This document shows, piece after piece, positions 24,301-28,300 of a stretch of 64,000 nucleotides of DNA; positions within the stretch are counted from its first letter, which is position 1; every line of letters begins with the position of its first letter. The translations under genes were made by a program, and so were the position numbers. The stretch is from Plazaster borealis (lineage: Eukaryota; Echinodermata; Asteroidea; Forcipulatida; Labidiasteridae): NCBI GenBank assembly GCA_021014325.1, contig CM037475.1:4061001-4125000 (forward strand), in the 5' to 3' direction. The notes below the pieces were generated by a model that made no database searches, had not been told where the DNA came from, and was given only the letters and a program-made list of their open reading frames with translations.

Positions 24301-24724
24301 AAATATATATATATATTTTTTTTTTTTAAACCGTCCCCCTATGAAATCCATTTATCGTAGAATTTTGCTCCCTACTGAGGTCGATTGGAAACATCCTCAT
24401 GAATAAATAAAATTAAAAAAAAAATTAAAAAAAGCTTCAGAAAGTGGCAGCCGCCTCCGGAAATTTTTCCTAATCTTATAATAAGTGTTCATATGTCTAT
24501 ATATTTGAAACAAGGAATGGAGATTGGAATTAGGGTAAAGCTGAGATGGGGCGGGGCAAGCTTGGCAAGTAAAGGGGGTAAATCTAGTGTGGCGATTGCG
24601 TGTGCATTGCGTGATGACCAGCCGGTGCGTTTTACGGGTTAAACTTCCTTACCGCTTCAAAACTGCTACTGTCGTCGTCACTGTCGCTGCTACTCGTGCT
24701 GGTGCTTGTAGCACTCCCCATCAT
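143..24724 (-). CDS. ZZEF1: ZZEF1 orthologue, 5' part (20 coding exons; continues past left edge)
   Basis: Zinc finger ZZ-type and EF-hand domain protein 1, a very large protein (about 2960 residues in mammals). About 679 N-terminal residues are encoded here by exons 24653-24724, 23364-23403, 21214-21295, 19267-19348, 18441-18512, 17523-17667, 15717-15781, 13876-14002, 12626-12725, 12108-12320, 10770-10901, 9562-9693, 7961-8077, 6953-7059, 5779-5859, 4837-4920, 4176-4255, 2671-2726, 1617-1706 and 143-305. All junctions are GT/AG and phases chain without a frameshift; the lengths sum to a whole number of codons. Recognised vertebrate-like blocks include SSNGANLKGELTHVIR (EF-hand region), YWQSNG and TDQSYMPQ (DOC/APC10 domain), SDGCDVRIHGL and LARGSV. 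The CUB and ZZ domains of the family would lie further left, outside the window. The function in this organism is inferred from the family only. The alternative, another DOC-domain protein, is unlikely because the EF-hand and DOC domains occur in ZZEF1 order with ZZEF1-specific linkers. Confidence 0.93.
306..1616. other. ZZEF1 intron, no repeat or gene recognised
   Basis: AT-rich sequence with T/G-rich runs around 890-970 (TTTTGTTTGTTTTTTGGG). Frames at 769-996 and 887-1198 are low-complexity and unsupported. Confidence 0.6.
1617..1706 (-). CDS. ZZEF1: ZZEF1 coding exon 19
   Basis: A 90-bp exon, acceptor aactctcag and donor gtaaga. It encodes FDLARSVAKFEMYDAWTAGE, aligned with FCAEEHFKRFEKYDKWKLQE. 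Confidence 0.88.
1830..2080. mobile_element. Two tRNA-derived SINE heads, head-to-head, with 3'-end palindrome
   Basis: 1922-1990 is an inverted head (GATTTGAACCTGCGACCTC) and 2003-2075 a direct head (GATGGCTCAGTTGATAAAGC, GGTTCAAATCCCACTC). Outside, 1840-1905 forms a hairpin of TTCCTTGTGGTTTATTACTT and its complement. Confidence 0.7.
2671..2726 (-). CDS. ZZEF1: ZZEF1 coding exon 18
   Basis: A 56-bp exon, acceptor ttcattcag and donor gtgagt. It encodes VCKGAIGAKAGFIFVYDD, aligned with VRRGGIGAQCGLVFAYN. Confidence 0.88.
3760..3908 (-). mobile_element. tRNA-derived SINE (GGTGGTCTAGTGGTAAGAC family)
   Basis: Minus strand carries CTCGGTGGTCTAGTGGTAAG and GGGTTTGAATCCCACC as A and B boxes, then a body with CCACAGGC and CACATCGGTGTAAGGG. 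Confidence 0.8.
4176..4255 (-). CDS. ZZEF1: ZZEF1 coding exon 17
   Basis: An 80-bp exon, acceptor gttgcag and donor gtagtt. It encodes KVNMFFTSETPFYLTKLQIK, aligned with RASTILSTGTESAFQVTQIRI. Confidence 0.85.
4837..4920 (-). CDS. ZZEF1: ZZEF1 coding exon 16
   Basis: An 84-bp exon, acceptor gttcacag and donor gtaaga. It encodes LSLAGCDGGQKESSSGPANV, aligned with LTLQACDVKGKEDKSGPENL. The first Leu codon is split T|TG across the junction. Confidence 0.85.
5486..5747 (+). mobile_element. tRNA-derived SINE (GGTGGTCTAGTGGTAAGAC family)
   Basis: Inverted partner of 3760-3908, 1.6 kb away: CACGGTGGTCTAGTGGTAAG, GGGATCGTATCCTGC, then the shared body and an ATCTATCTATATTA tail. A body fragment of the same family lies at 8918-8990. 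Confidence 0.8.
5779..5859 (-). CDS. ZZEF1: ZZEF1 coding exon 15
   Basis: An 81-bp exon, acceptor atcaacag and donor gtgagt. It encodes VKLMKSLNTVTEKMLRKY, aligned with LILSMASVRQNLLLKY. Phases match exons 14 and 16. Confidence 0.85.
5930..6165. repeat. GCCAAGACCAGGGC-type interspersed repeat, diverged
   Basis: CTCCTTGCCCCTGGTCCTGC, GTGCCCCTTGAAATGTTCC and TTTGCCCTC match the family seen at 58130-59040. Short overlapping open frames here have no protein match. Confidence 0.55.
6454..6699. mobile_element. Palindromic MITE, CCAATTTCATGGCTCTGC family
   Basis: Inverted ends ATTTCATGGCTCTGCTTAC and the complement GTAAGCAGAGCCATGAAAT, with GCGTGCGTACTCCAC inside. Confidence 0.75.
6776..6886. mobile_element. 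Short palindromic MITE (GCCATTTTGAGATATGGTGG)
   Basis: A 111-bp hairpin-like element with GTTTGGGTAAATCTG and ACCCAAACCAAACAGTGC inside. It lies about 65 bp past the ZZEF1 exon-14 donor. Confidence 0.75.
6953..7059 (-). CDS. ZZEF1: ZZEF1 coding exon 14
   Basis: A 107-bp exon, acceptor gttgacag and donor gtgaga. It encodes LLELGLARGSVVRIIKALQL, aligned with LLAFALARGSVAKVMSSLC. A palindromic MITE (6776-6886) lies only about 65 bp past its donor. Confidence 0.92.
7060..7960. other. ZZEF1 intron, small hairpin only
   Basis: AACAAAGTCGTATCTTACTC followed by its near-complement GTATACGACGTTGTTGC (7300-7335) forms a small hairpin. The rest is AT-rich with TAATAAT runs near 7755-7780. Confidence 0.5.
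7961..8077 (-). CDS. ZZEF1: ZZEF1 coding exon 13
   Basis: A 117-bp exon, acceptor gtacaacag and donor gtaaga. It encodes ALSHMPPMSLS and FPSPHVLDKTEDFL, corresponding to ALRHMPPLSLS and FLSPNVLEEVDSFL. Confidence 0.92.
9241..9433. mobile_element. Palindromic MITE, GGGCCCAATTTCATAG family
   Basis: Inverted ends GGGCCCAATTTCATAGAGCT and its complement, with CTTAAGCA subterminal motifs and GGATACCAGTCACAAATTT inside. Confidence 0.8.
9562..9693 (-). CDS. ZZEF1: ZZEF1 coding exon 12
   Basis: A 132-bp exon, acceptor ccggtcag and donor gtcaat. It encodes SVKDASVAWYFDVLASTATV, matching SVSDASAIWYWSLLTSLVTA just after the DOC domain. Confidence 0.92.
9840..10462. mobile_element. Long inverted-repeat element (about 620 bp)
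   Basis: Arms of roughly 230 bp: GTGATGTACTCATTTTCCAA, CTCATGTGAGTAGGG, GATGACATCATTCTGAGAAA and TTTTTGTACGGGG on the left are inverted on the right. A relative lies at 61180-61940, split by the Penelope-like insertion. Confidence 0.75.
10770..10901 (-). CDS. ZZEF1: ZZEF1 coding exon 11 (DOC/APC10 end)
   Basis: A 132-bp exon, acceptor ctttgcag and donor gtgagc. It encodes NITGEVTLLENAHVTSPLVQ and then INITRCHSDGCDVRIHGLK, the last beta strands of the DOC fold. Confidence 0.95.
11200..11285 (-). mobile_element. tRNA-like pseudogene / SINE head
   Basis: Minus strand: GGTTGGGTTAGTGTAGTGGT and AGTTCGAATCCCACCGG resemble A and B boxes. It abuts the (AAT)n tail of the next SINE. Confidence 0.5.
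11321..11739 (-). mobile_element. Full-length tRNA-Leu(CAA)-derived SINE
   Basis: Minus strand begins GGCGTGTCGTGGCCGAGCGG, with anticodon-loop ACTCAAG and B-box GGGTTCGAATCCCAG, a body with GGGACGTTAAGCCGTAGG, and a 3' end GCGCTATATAAGAACTGCG followed by (ATT)n. A second partial copy follows at 11758-11905. Confidence 0.85.
12108..12320 (-). CDS. ZZEF1: ZZEF1 coding exon 10 (DOC/APC10 core)
   Basis: A 213-bp exon and the strongest DOC-domain match: STYWQSNGHARSHWIRLRL, LQHLSIKV and TDQSYMPQHV. The acceptor (ccaaatgaaaag) has a poor pyrimidine tract but is fixed by phase and homology. The donor is gtgagt. Confidence 0.95.
12626..12725 (-). CDS. ZZEF1: ZZEF1 coding exon 9
   Basis: A 100-bp exon, acceptor tcattcag and donor gtaagt. 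It encodes VINKCYKWIRVSTSSDSAQ, equivalent to VAKCYAYIETSSNSAD at the start of the DOC/APC10-like domain. Confidence 0.92.
12832..13024. mobile_element. Palindromic MITE, GGGCCCAATTTCATAG family
   Basis: A diverged full-length copy (GGGCCCAATTTCATAAAGC to ATGAAATTAGGCCCT), about 105 bp upstream of ZZEF1 exon 9 in gene orientation. A shorter decayed relative lies at 11925-12080. Confidence 0.75.
13300..13625 (+). mobile_element. Penelope-like repeat fragment
   Basis: Carries GACGATCAGAGCATACTGAT, the following CGAAACGTCGAG, GGTTCTTTTCAGAACC and CATGGTGTCACCGCAAACC, the same components as at 61239-61620. The hairpin core reads CAGAAGA, so one catalytic base differs from CUGANGA, but the triplet is GTC. 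Confidence 0.6.
13876..14002 (-). CDS. ZZEF1: ZZEF1 coding exon 8
   Basis: A 127-bp exon, acceptor gttatag and donor gtatgt. It encodes VLRNRAPSTGLPFFYLDGFN and then NIITMRLSVL, matching the ILRFLHRNR...LPYP...CTMRSSVL pattern before the DOC domain. Confidence 0.9.
14112..14400. repeat. GATATCAT / ATCCACTGTGGTTTTGAAT repeat family, partly inverted
   Basis: A palindromic segment (14112-14198, CTCCTACTGACTATTCAATA and its complement) followed by direct copies with CACATGATATCATATTGCAG. The same family occurs at 16195-16400 and 32383-32830. Confidence 0.7.
14895..14990. mobile_element. Half-copy of the GGGGTCGATTTCAC palindrome family
   Basis: Matches the left arm and centre of 56102-56263; the right arm is replaced by ACTGGTCATGGCTCTGCG. 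Confidence 0.7.
15230..15670. mobile_element. Palindromic MITE, CCAATTTCATGGCTCTGC family (long copy)
   Basis: A 441-bp copy with ends GGTCCAATTTCATGGCACTG and the complement. It ends 47 bp from the donor side of ZZEF1 exon 7. Confidence 0.7.
15717..15781 (-). CDS. ZZEF1: ZZEF1 coding exon 7
   Basis: A 65-bp exon, acceptor tttgacag and donor gtaagt. It encodes LVDVYTSERESVGHQGKRLV, aligning with the FTDIFSESKEGLDIHSS linker of vertebrate ZZEF1. Confidence 0.85.
16195..16400. repeat. GATATCAT repeat family, two units
   Basis: Two direct units (CAGTAGGAGGGTTGACTGTG, ATGATATCATATTG), running directly into the SINE at 16411. Confidence 0.65.
16411..16759 (+). mobile_element. tRNA-Leu-derived SINE
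   Basis: CGTGGCCGAGCGGATAAGAG, GGACTCAAGCTCTGG and GTTTGAGTCCTGG (A and B boxes), ending in (AAT)n. Too degenerate at the acceptor stem for a tRNA gene. Confidence 0.85.
16928..17135. mobile_element. Penelope-like repeat, hairpin form
   Basis: Inverted arms (GGTTTGCAGTGAAACCATGT on the left; the reverse complement near 17100 on the right) surround GGTTCTGAGAAGAACC and its complement. The hammerhead-like hairpin is absent, so this is an internally deleted palindromic derivative. Confidence 0.6.
17162..17412 (-). mobile_element. tRNA-derived SINE (GATAGCTCAGTTGGTAGAGC family)
   Basis: Minus strand: GATAGCTCAGTTGGTAGAGC and GGTTCAAATCCCGCTC form good A and B boxes. No matching acceptor stem. 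Confidence 0.8.
17523..17667 (-). CDS. ZZEF1: ZZEF1 coding exon 6 (EF-hand loop)
   Basis: A 145-bp exon, acceptor ttcccag and donor gtcagt. It opens AFGQFDVDGEGYAEV, an EF-hand-type loop (D1, D3, E5, G6) that lacks the usual acidic residue at position 12, followed by the strongly conserved SSNGANLKGELTHVIR. Confidence 0.95.
17668..18440. other. ZZEF1 intron, nothing recognised
   Basis: Unique-looking AT-rich intron sequence without repeat ends, tRNA boxes or a plausible reading frame. Confidence 0.5.
18441..18512 (-). CDS. ZZEF1: ZZEF1 coding exon 5 (first half of EF-hand region)
   Basis: A 72-bp phase 0-0 exon, acceptor tatcttag and donor gtaggt. It encodes EIVSLSQFCDLLMTRGVG, equivalent to the vertebrate ESVTLEQFRELLEARG helix. 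Confidence 0.9.
18584..18957. mobile_element. TTAA MITE family A, copy 1
   Basis: A 374-bp element between TTAA duplications. Terminal inverted repeats resemble AAAGGTATCGTACATGTTTG. The central palindrome is ACTTCTTGCAAGAAGT. It lies in the ZZEF1 intron between exons 4 and 5. TTAA targets are typical of piggyBac-type elements, but no transposase is present to confirm this. Confidence 0.8.
19267..19348 (-). CDS. ZZEF1: ZZEF1 coding exon 4
   Basis: An 82-bp exon, acceptor ctcaacag and donor gtcagt. It encodes HHGHILRWLEDRELRHE, corresponding to the conserved HRGALFRWLEERL block ahead of the EF-hand. Confidence 0.88.
20757..21158. mobile_element. TTAA MITE family C, copy 1
   Basis: A 402-bp element with ends AGGGTCTGTATACGTTTGG and its complement; the internal block is CTTCCTGCGTGGACATAACC. 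It ends 56 bp from ZZEF1 exon 3. Confidence 0.8.
21214..21295 (-). CDS. ZZEF1: ZZEF1 coding exon 3
   Basis: An 82-bp exon, acceptor cttgcag and donor gtaacg, encoding a linker ending in LSQLFNHTSLREAASKI. It enters in phase 1 and leaves in phase 2. The leucine-rich segment aligns loosely with the LLEPARLREAA region of the vertebrate protein. Confidence 0.8.
21459..21632. repeat. Repeat with ATAGACCCATTGCATATGAC start
   Basis: Shares ATAGACCCATTGCATATGAC, CTCAAAAAG and GCGTTATGCAAGGGGTCTAT with 22365-22499. The two direct copies bracket the CR1-like fragment. Confidence 0.65.
21709..22205 (+). mobile_element. 3' end of a CR1/L2-type non-LTR retrotransposon
   Basis: An open frame to 22065 encodes a reverse-transcriptase-protein C-terminus: RIIYKISLLVFKAIHGKSPS, YIHDLIQPYVPVR, SFQVAAGKVWNGLPHSIRA and FKSTLKTHLFQKHF, the usual tail of CR1/L2-like ORF2. 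It ends in an ATT microsatellite (22189-22203) after GGCGCTATAGAAGACGTC. Strongly 5'-truncated, hence dead on arrival. Located in ZZEF1 intron 2. Confidence 0.85.
22365..22499. repeat. Repeat with ATAGACCCATTGCATATGAC start, second copy
   Basis: A direct copy of 21459-21632 with internal deletion, adjacent to the palindromic MITE at 22506-22654. Confidence 0.65.
22506..22654. mobile_element. 149-bp palindromic MITE with CTATAGACCCC ends
   Basis: Perfect 11-bp ends CTATAGACCCC / GGGGTCTATAG and an inner inverted pair ATTTTGGGTGTCAAAA / TTTTGACACCCAAAAT. Related segments without full ends lie at 21459-21632, 22365-22499 and 47690-47770. Confidence 0.75.
23364..23403 (-). CDS. ZZEF1: ZZEF1 coding exon 2
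   Basis: A 40-bp exon between a ttttcag acceptor and a gtacaa donor, encoding SDGEGQKVTPAKS plus the first base of a Gly codon. It is a poorly conserved linker, supported by phase continuity with exons 1 and 3. The short length and non-canonical donor make it less certain than the others. Confidence 0.7.
23721..24474. mobile_element. Roughly 750-bp element with long terminal inverted repeats
   Basis: CCGGAGGCGGCTGCCACTTT at 23731-23750 is exactly inverted at 24441-24460, with further similarity outward (AAAATT / AAATTTTT). The interior holds a B-box-like GGTTCAAATCCCGG and a poly-T run. It fills most of ZZEF1 intron 1. Confidence 0.75.
24653..24721 (-). CDS. ZZEF1: ZZEF1 coding exon 1 (start)
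   Basis: Two adjacent ATGs lie at 24724 and 24721. The second gives MGSATSTS, matching the N-myristoylation pattern MGxxxS, as does the vertebrate protein (MGNAPS), so I prefer 24721. The exon is a Ser/Asp-rich acidic stretch (SSSDSDDDSSS) and ends in phase 0 at GCG|gtaagg. It lies head-to-head with SLC35A1. Confidence 0.85.
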
Positions 24725-25377
24725 TAGTTTACACGATTTTTCTAATAATTATAAGTTGCCAAATGACATTCATTTAACGGAAATACTTCACATAAGTTAC
24801 AATCGGTAGTTTTAGTTTTATTATCTGCATAATATACGACCACGGGCGCTGCCATCATGCGTCACTTTCATTTGTTTTTAGGTGTCTATAAAAAAATGTA
24901 CGCTTCATAAAATAATTTAAACAATGTAAATTGAATTCTAAGTTATCTTGTATGATTCGATAGTACAATATACCTTTTGCACTTTAAACAGTGGTCTCAG
25001 AAATTTATCAAATAGAAAAAACTTCAACTTGTAATTTTAATTCAAAAGATATTCCCCCTAATAACAAAATGAACTCTTCTGTTGAGCTTGCGAGATTTTG
25101 TGATAATATACGAGGACTTGCGAGAATGAGATTGCTTAGTCTGGTAGGCAGTCGATGATCGCATTCATTTCCAGTTCGTTTTGTCTGGCTATCGGCCTCA
25201 GTCAAACGAGCACATGTGTAGTCAATGTAAATTAATGTACATACGAGTTATACGATCCGAGTTATACATACCGGAGTGTCATGGTAAATACGCTACGGAC
25301 GGGAAATAAATGTGAAAAATATTAAAATGATTTGATCATAATTCCGCCGTGTGGAAGGTACACAACATATTGAAAAA
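24725..25377. promoter_or_regulatory. Bidirectional promoter region, ZZEF1 / SLC35A1
   Basis: A 653-bp gap between the divergent start codons of ZZEF1 (24724, minus) and the SLC35A1-like gene (25378, plus). It must hold both 5' UTRs and cores of transcription. I see no obvious TATA box placed for either gene and no recognisable repeat in it, which contrasts with the repeat-packed flanks. A shared promoter is inferred from the geometry. Confidence 0.6.
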
Positions 25378-25390
25378 ATGGCTGCGAATG
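25378..25390 (+). CDS. SLC35A1: SLC35A1-like exon 1 (start)
   Basis: ATGGCTGCGAATG followed by gtgagt. The context aaaaaATGG is acceptable for initiation. Joining to exon 2 gives MAANEGVSLGFKIYILL, in frame and of the same size as the vertebrate N-terminus. No other upstream start for exon 2 was seen. Confidence 0.75.
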
Positions 25391-28300
25391 GTGAGTGATA
25401 CTTCCCGTCAATTTGATTAAATGAAATAACATCTCTGATGATGTTATTTATTGTGGATCCTTTTTCGTTGTTGCGGGTCTAGCTTAATTTTCCGTTGTTA
25501 CCCCTTCACGAAAAAACGCCTTTTTCGTCAGGGCAGCAACGGGGAAGAGAGGCGCTCGGTCAGGGGTGCCAAAAGGCGTTGTTACCCAATGGAGCATTCT
25601 CCGTGGTTACCCCGTTGACCCGTCAAATCACAATCCACAGTCGGCCCAATTTCTAATTTATACATAGGCCTACATCTAAATAGTTAAGTTCAGATTCAAA
25701 TTAAATTTGCACGGAGGAATTACTATAGATTCGCAAATCTAACTCTAAAAAAAAATTAATAAATTGATTTATTTTTAGTTACTTTTTTTTTCATTTTGTG
25801 TGTTTTGATTTTTATATTAAAATTTGAGTTTTTTTAACATTGTTTAATTTTTTTTTTTTTTTTTTACAATTAAGAGAGTGGATATAGCCTAGGCCTAGTG
25901 CCGGTGTGGCAGGAGATTCTTTCCCCCCGGATATTCTGTCCCCCCAAACGGCGAACGGTGTACAAACTACTTTTGATAGCGCCCTCTTGCTCTTTTGAAT
26001 CATCCTCCTCCAGCCCATGAAGTTAATTTTCCGTATGGGGACAGATTCTCCGGGGGACAGATTTCCCTGGGACACCGGTACCGGCTAAGTTTTACTAATA
26101 TCGTAGGAGGTCCTGTATTCGGGGTGCCCCTCATAATCCAAGGCATAAGTTTCATGTCAACTGCGCGTGATTTAAACCCATTTAAACAACCTCTAGAGAC
26201 GAAGTAACATTTTCTACTTGCCAAACATTGAGTCTCCTCTCCCTTGACCTAAACTTGGAGACAGGTGACCTTCACCGTTAAGTTCTACTTGTAATATCAA
26301 TTCAAAGAAAAGCCATGGTACCCCGAAAACCGGGGACTGGAGGATATAAGTCGGCAAATCTTATAATTATTATAGCACCCTCTTTTTCGTGTACTCGATC
26401 GAGTAGCCGTCATTAAAGTAGCCTATTCAATTTCAGGGATTTTCTACCACTGCACTGCTGCATAGCTCAGTGGAAGGCCTCCCGCTTATCAACCAAATCA
26501 CTCTGCGTTTGAATCTCCGCTACCACCGCTTTTTTTTTATCCAAAAAAAATTAAGAATTTTTTTTTTTTAGTTTACTTTAAAACCCTAACCACCCCAGGC
26601 CTGCCAAAATCAAACAGATGGTTTTGTTGGAATTTGGATGGTTTAGTCCTGTGGAGAGTACCCACTAAATCACAGTCCAGAAGCACAGGACCTGTTGGAG
26701 TATGATGGGTTGTGTACTGTTCCAGTACATAAACTGTTGGAGTATGATGGGTTGTGTACTGTTCCAAAAAGTAAACTGTTGGAGTATGATGGGTTGTGGA
26801 AGCTTTCTGGTAGAAATGCTTAGGGGGTTAGGGTTAACAGTTTACTTGACTGCATTTATGACCTTTTCTTTTTCTGATTTGTGGTTTCCAAGATTTTCCA
26901 ATTAGCATTTTGGTGTCGGTAAAAGTCGGTGGTGGGACAGGGTTTGTGCTTTTTTTAGTGACTGGCCAGCAGGACCAGTTAGCTTTAATACAGTCATTTC
27001 ACTAGTCCGTCAGCTTTTTCAATAGTTCATAATTCATATTATATAGGGAAGCTTTTCAACACTGAATTAGCCAGCCAGACCACTTGGACTCTAGAGAGAA
27101 TTCTGACTGGTCCTCGGGTGTTTTAACTGACATTTGGCTGGCGGACCACTGTTAAGGGAGAACGCTGTGGGATCTAGGTAGCCGTGTTGTATTTCCCCTA
27201 TCTTTATGCTCTTTAACAATTGGTGTACCTGTTTTTTGTCCACGTATTAAAATTTTCAAATCTACACGTTAGAACATCCAATTCAACTGTACACACCTAC
27301 AATTTAATACTGAAAATAAATGGCTAACCTGTTTTAACAATTTAAGCAAACGAGACAGCTGTTAAAATAGTCTTTTTTGGCCATCAAAAATTGATTTTAG
27401 GCTTTAAGTCAACAAGTAAGGCGCATATATCTTCATAAAAAAACAAGTTATTATAATTGGTATGAATCTTTGGCCATATAGTTTTTTTAGATTATTGGAA
27501 ATTACTATTTTACTTTTATTTTGTATTTGTTGTCTGTCTTCATGTTTATACTTTTATTATGCCCCGCGGTTGGCGTAGCCACCAAAGGGGCAAACTGTTT
27601 CCGACATGTCCTTCCGTGGGTGTGTGTGTGTGTGTGGGTAGGTATCCACATTCAAACCGTGGACCTATAACAAAAGGGATAATAGGTCCACGGTTGCTAT
27701 CACAAAGATAAACATTGTGGTCCACGATTGCTATCACAAAGAGTTGAATAAAAGAGGGTCCACAATTGCACACGTGGTGTGTGTGTGCGTTGGGACGCTA
27801 CCCATTCAAACCAAGGACTTTAATAAAAGGGATCTGAGTGTTCCGGCAGAGAGAGGACATCCACGCTTCGCTTTCGCAAATCAAGTCCAAACAAAGGGAG
27901 AGCAAAGAGGCTTGGCATATCAACCCAAAACTTGGTGTTTGGATTTGTTTAGGGATCCCCGAGAGGTCAACTGTTTTTGGACCTCTTGGGCCAAATGTCA
28001 AGGTTATTATGGCTTAAAAAAAAGAAATGTTGTCTGAGTGATAACGGACTTGGCATATTATCTACAATCCAAACTTGGTGTGTGTCTTGGGAAACCCCAA
28101 AAACCTTTATATTTTTTGGACCACCTAGATCAAATGTCAAGAAACGGACTGGCTTGCGGGGCATTTGTGTATACCAAAGGTTGACTTTTCTTGTTTTTAC
28201 AAAACCCATAGAATTGCCTACATAGACCATCTGTTGCTGTGGTAATGATCACACTGGAACATCTGTGCTTACTTTCCTTTCGTTCTTCCCTAGCTGCACC

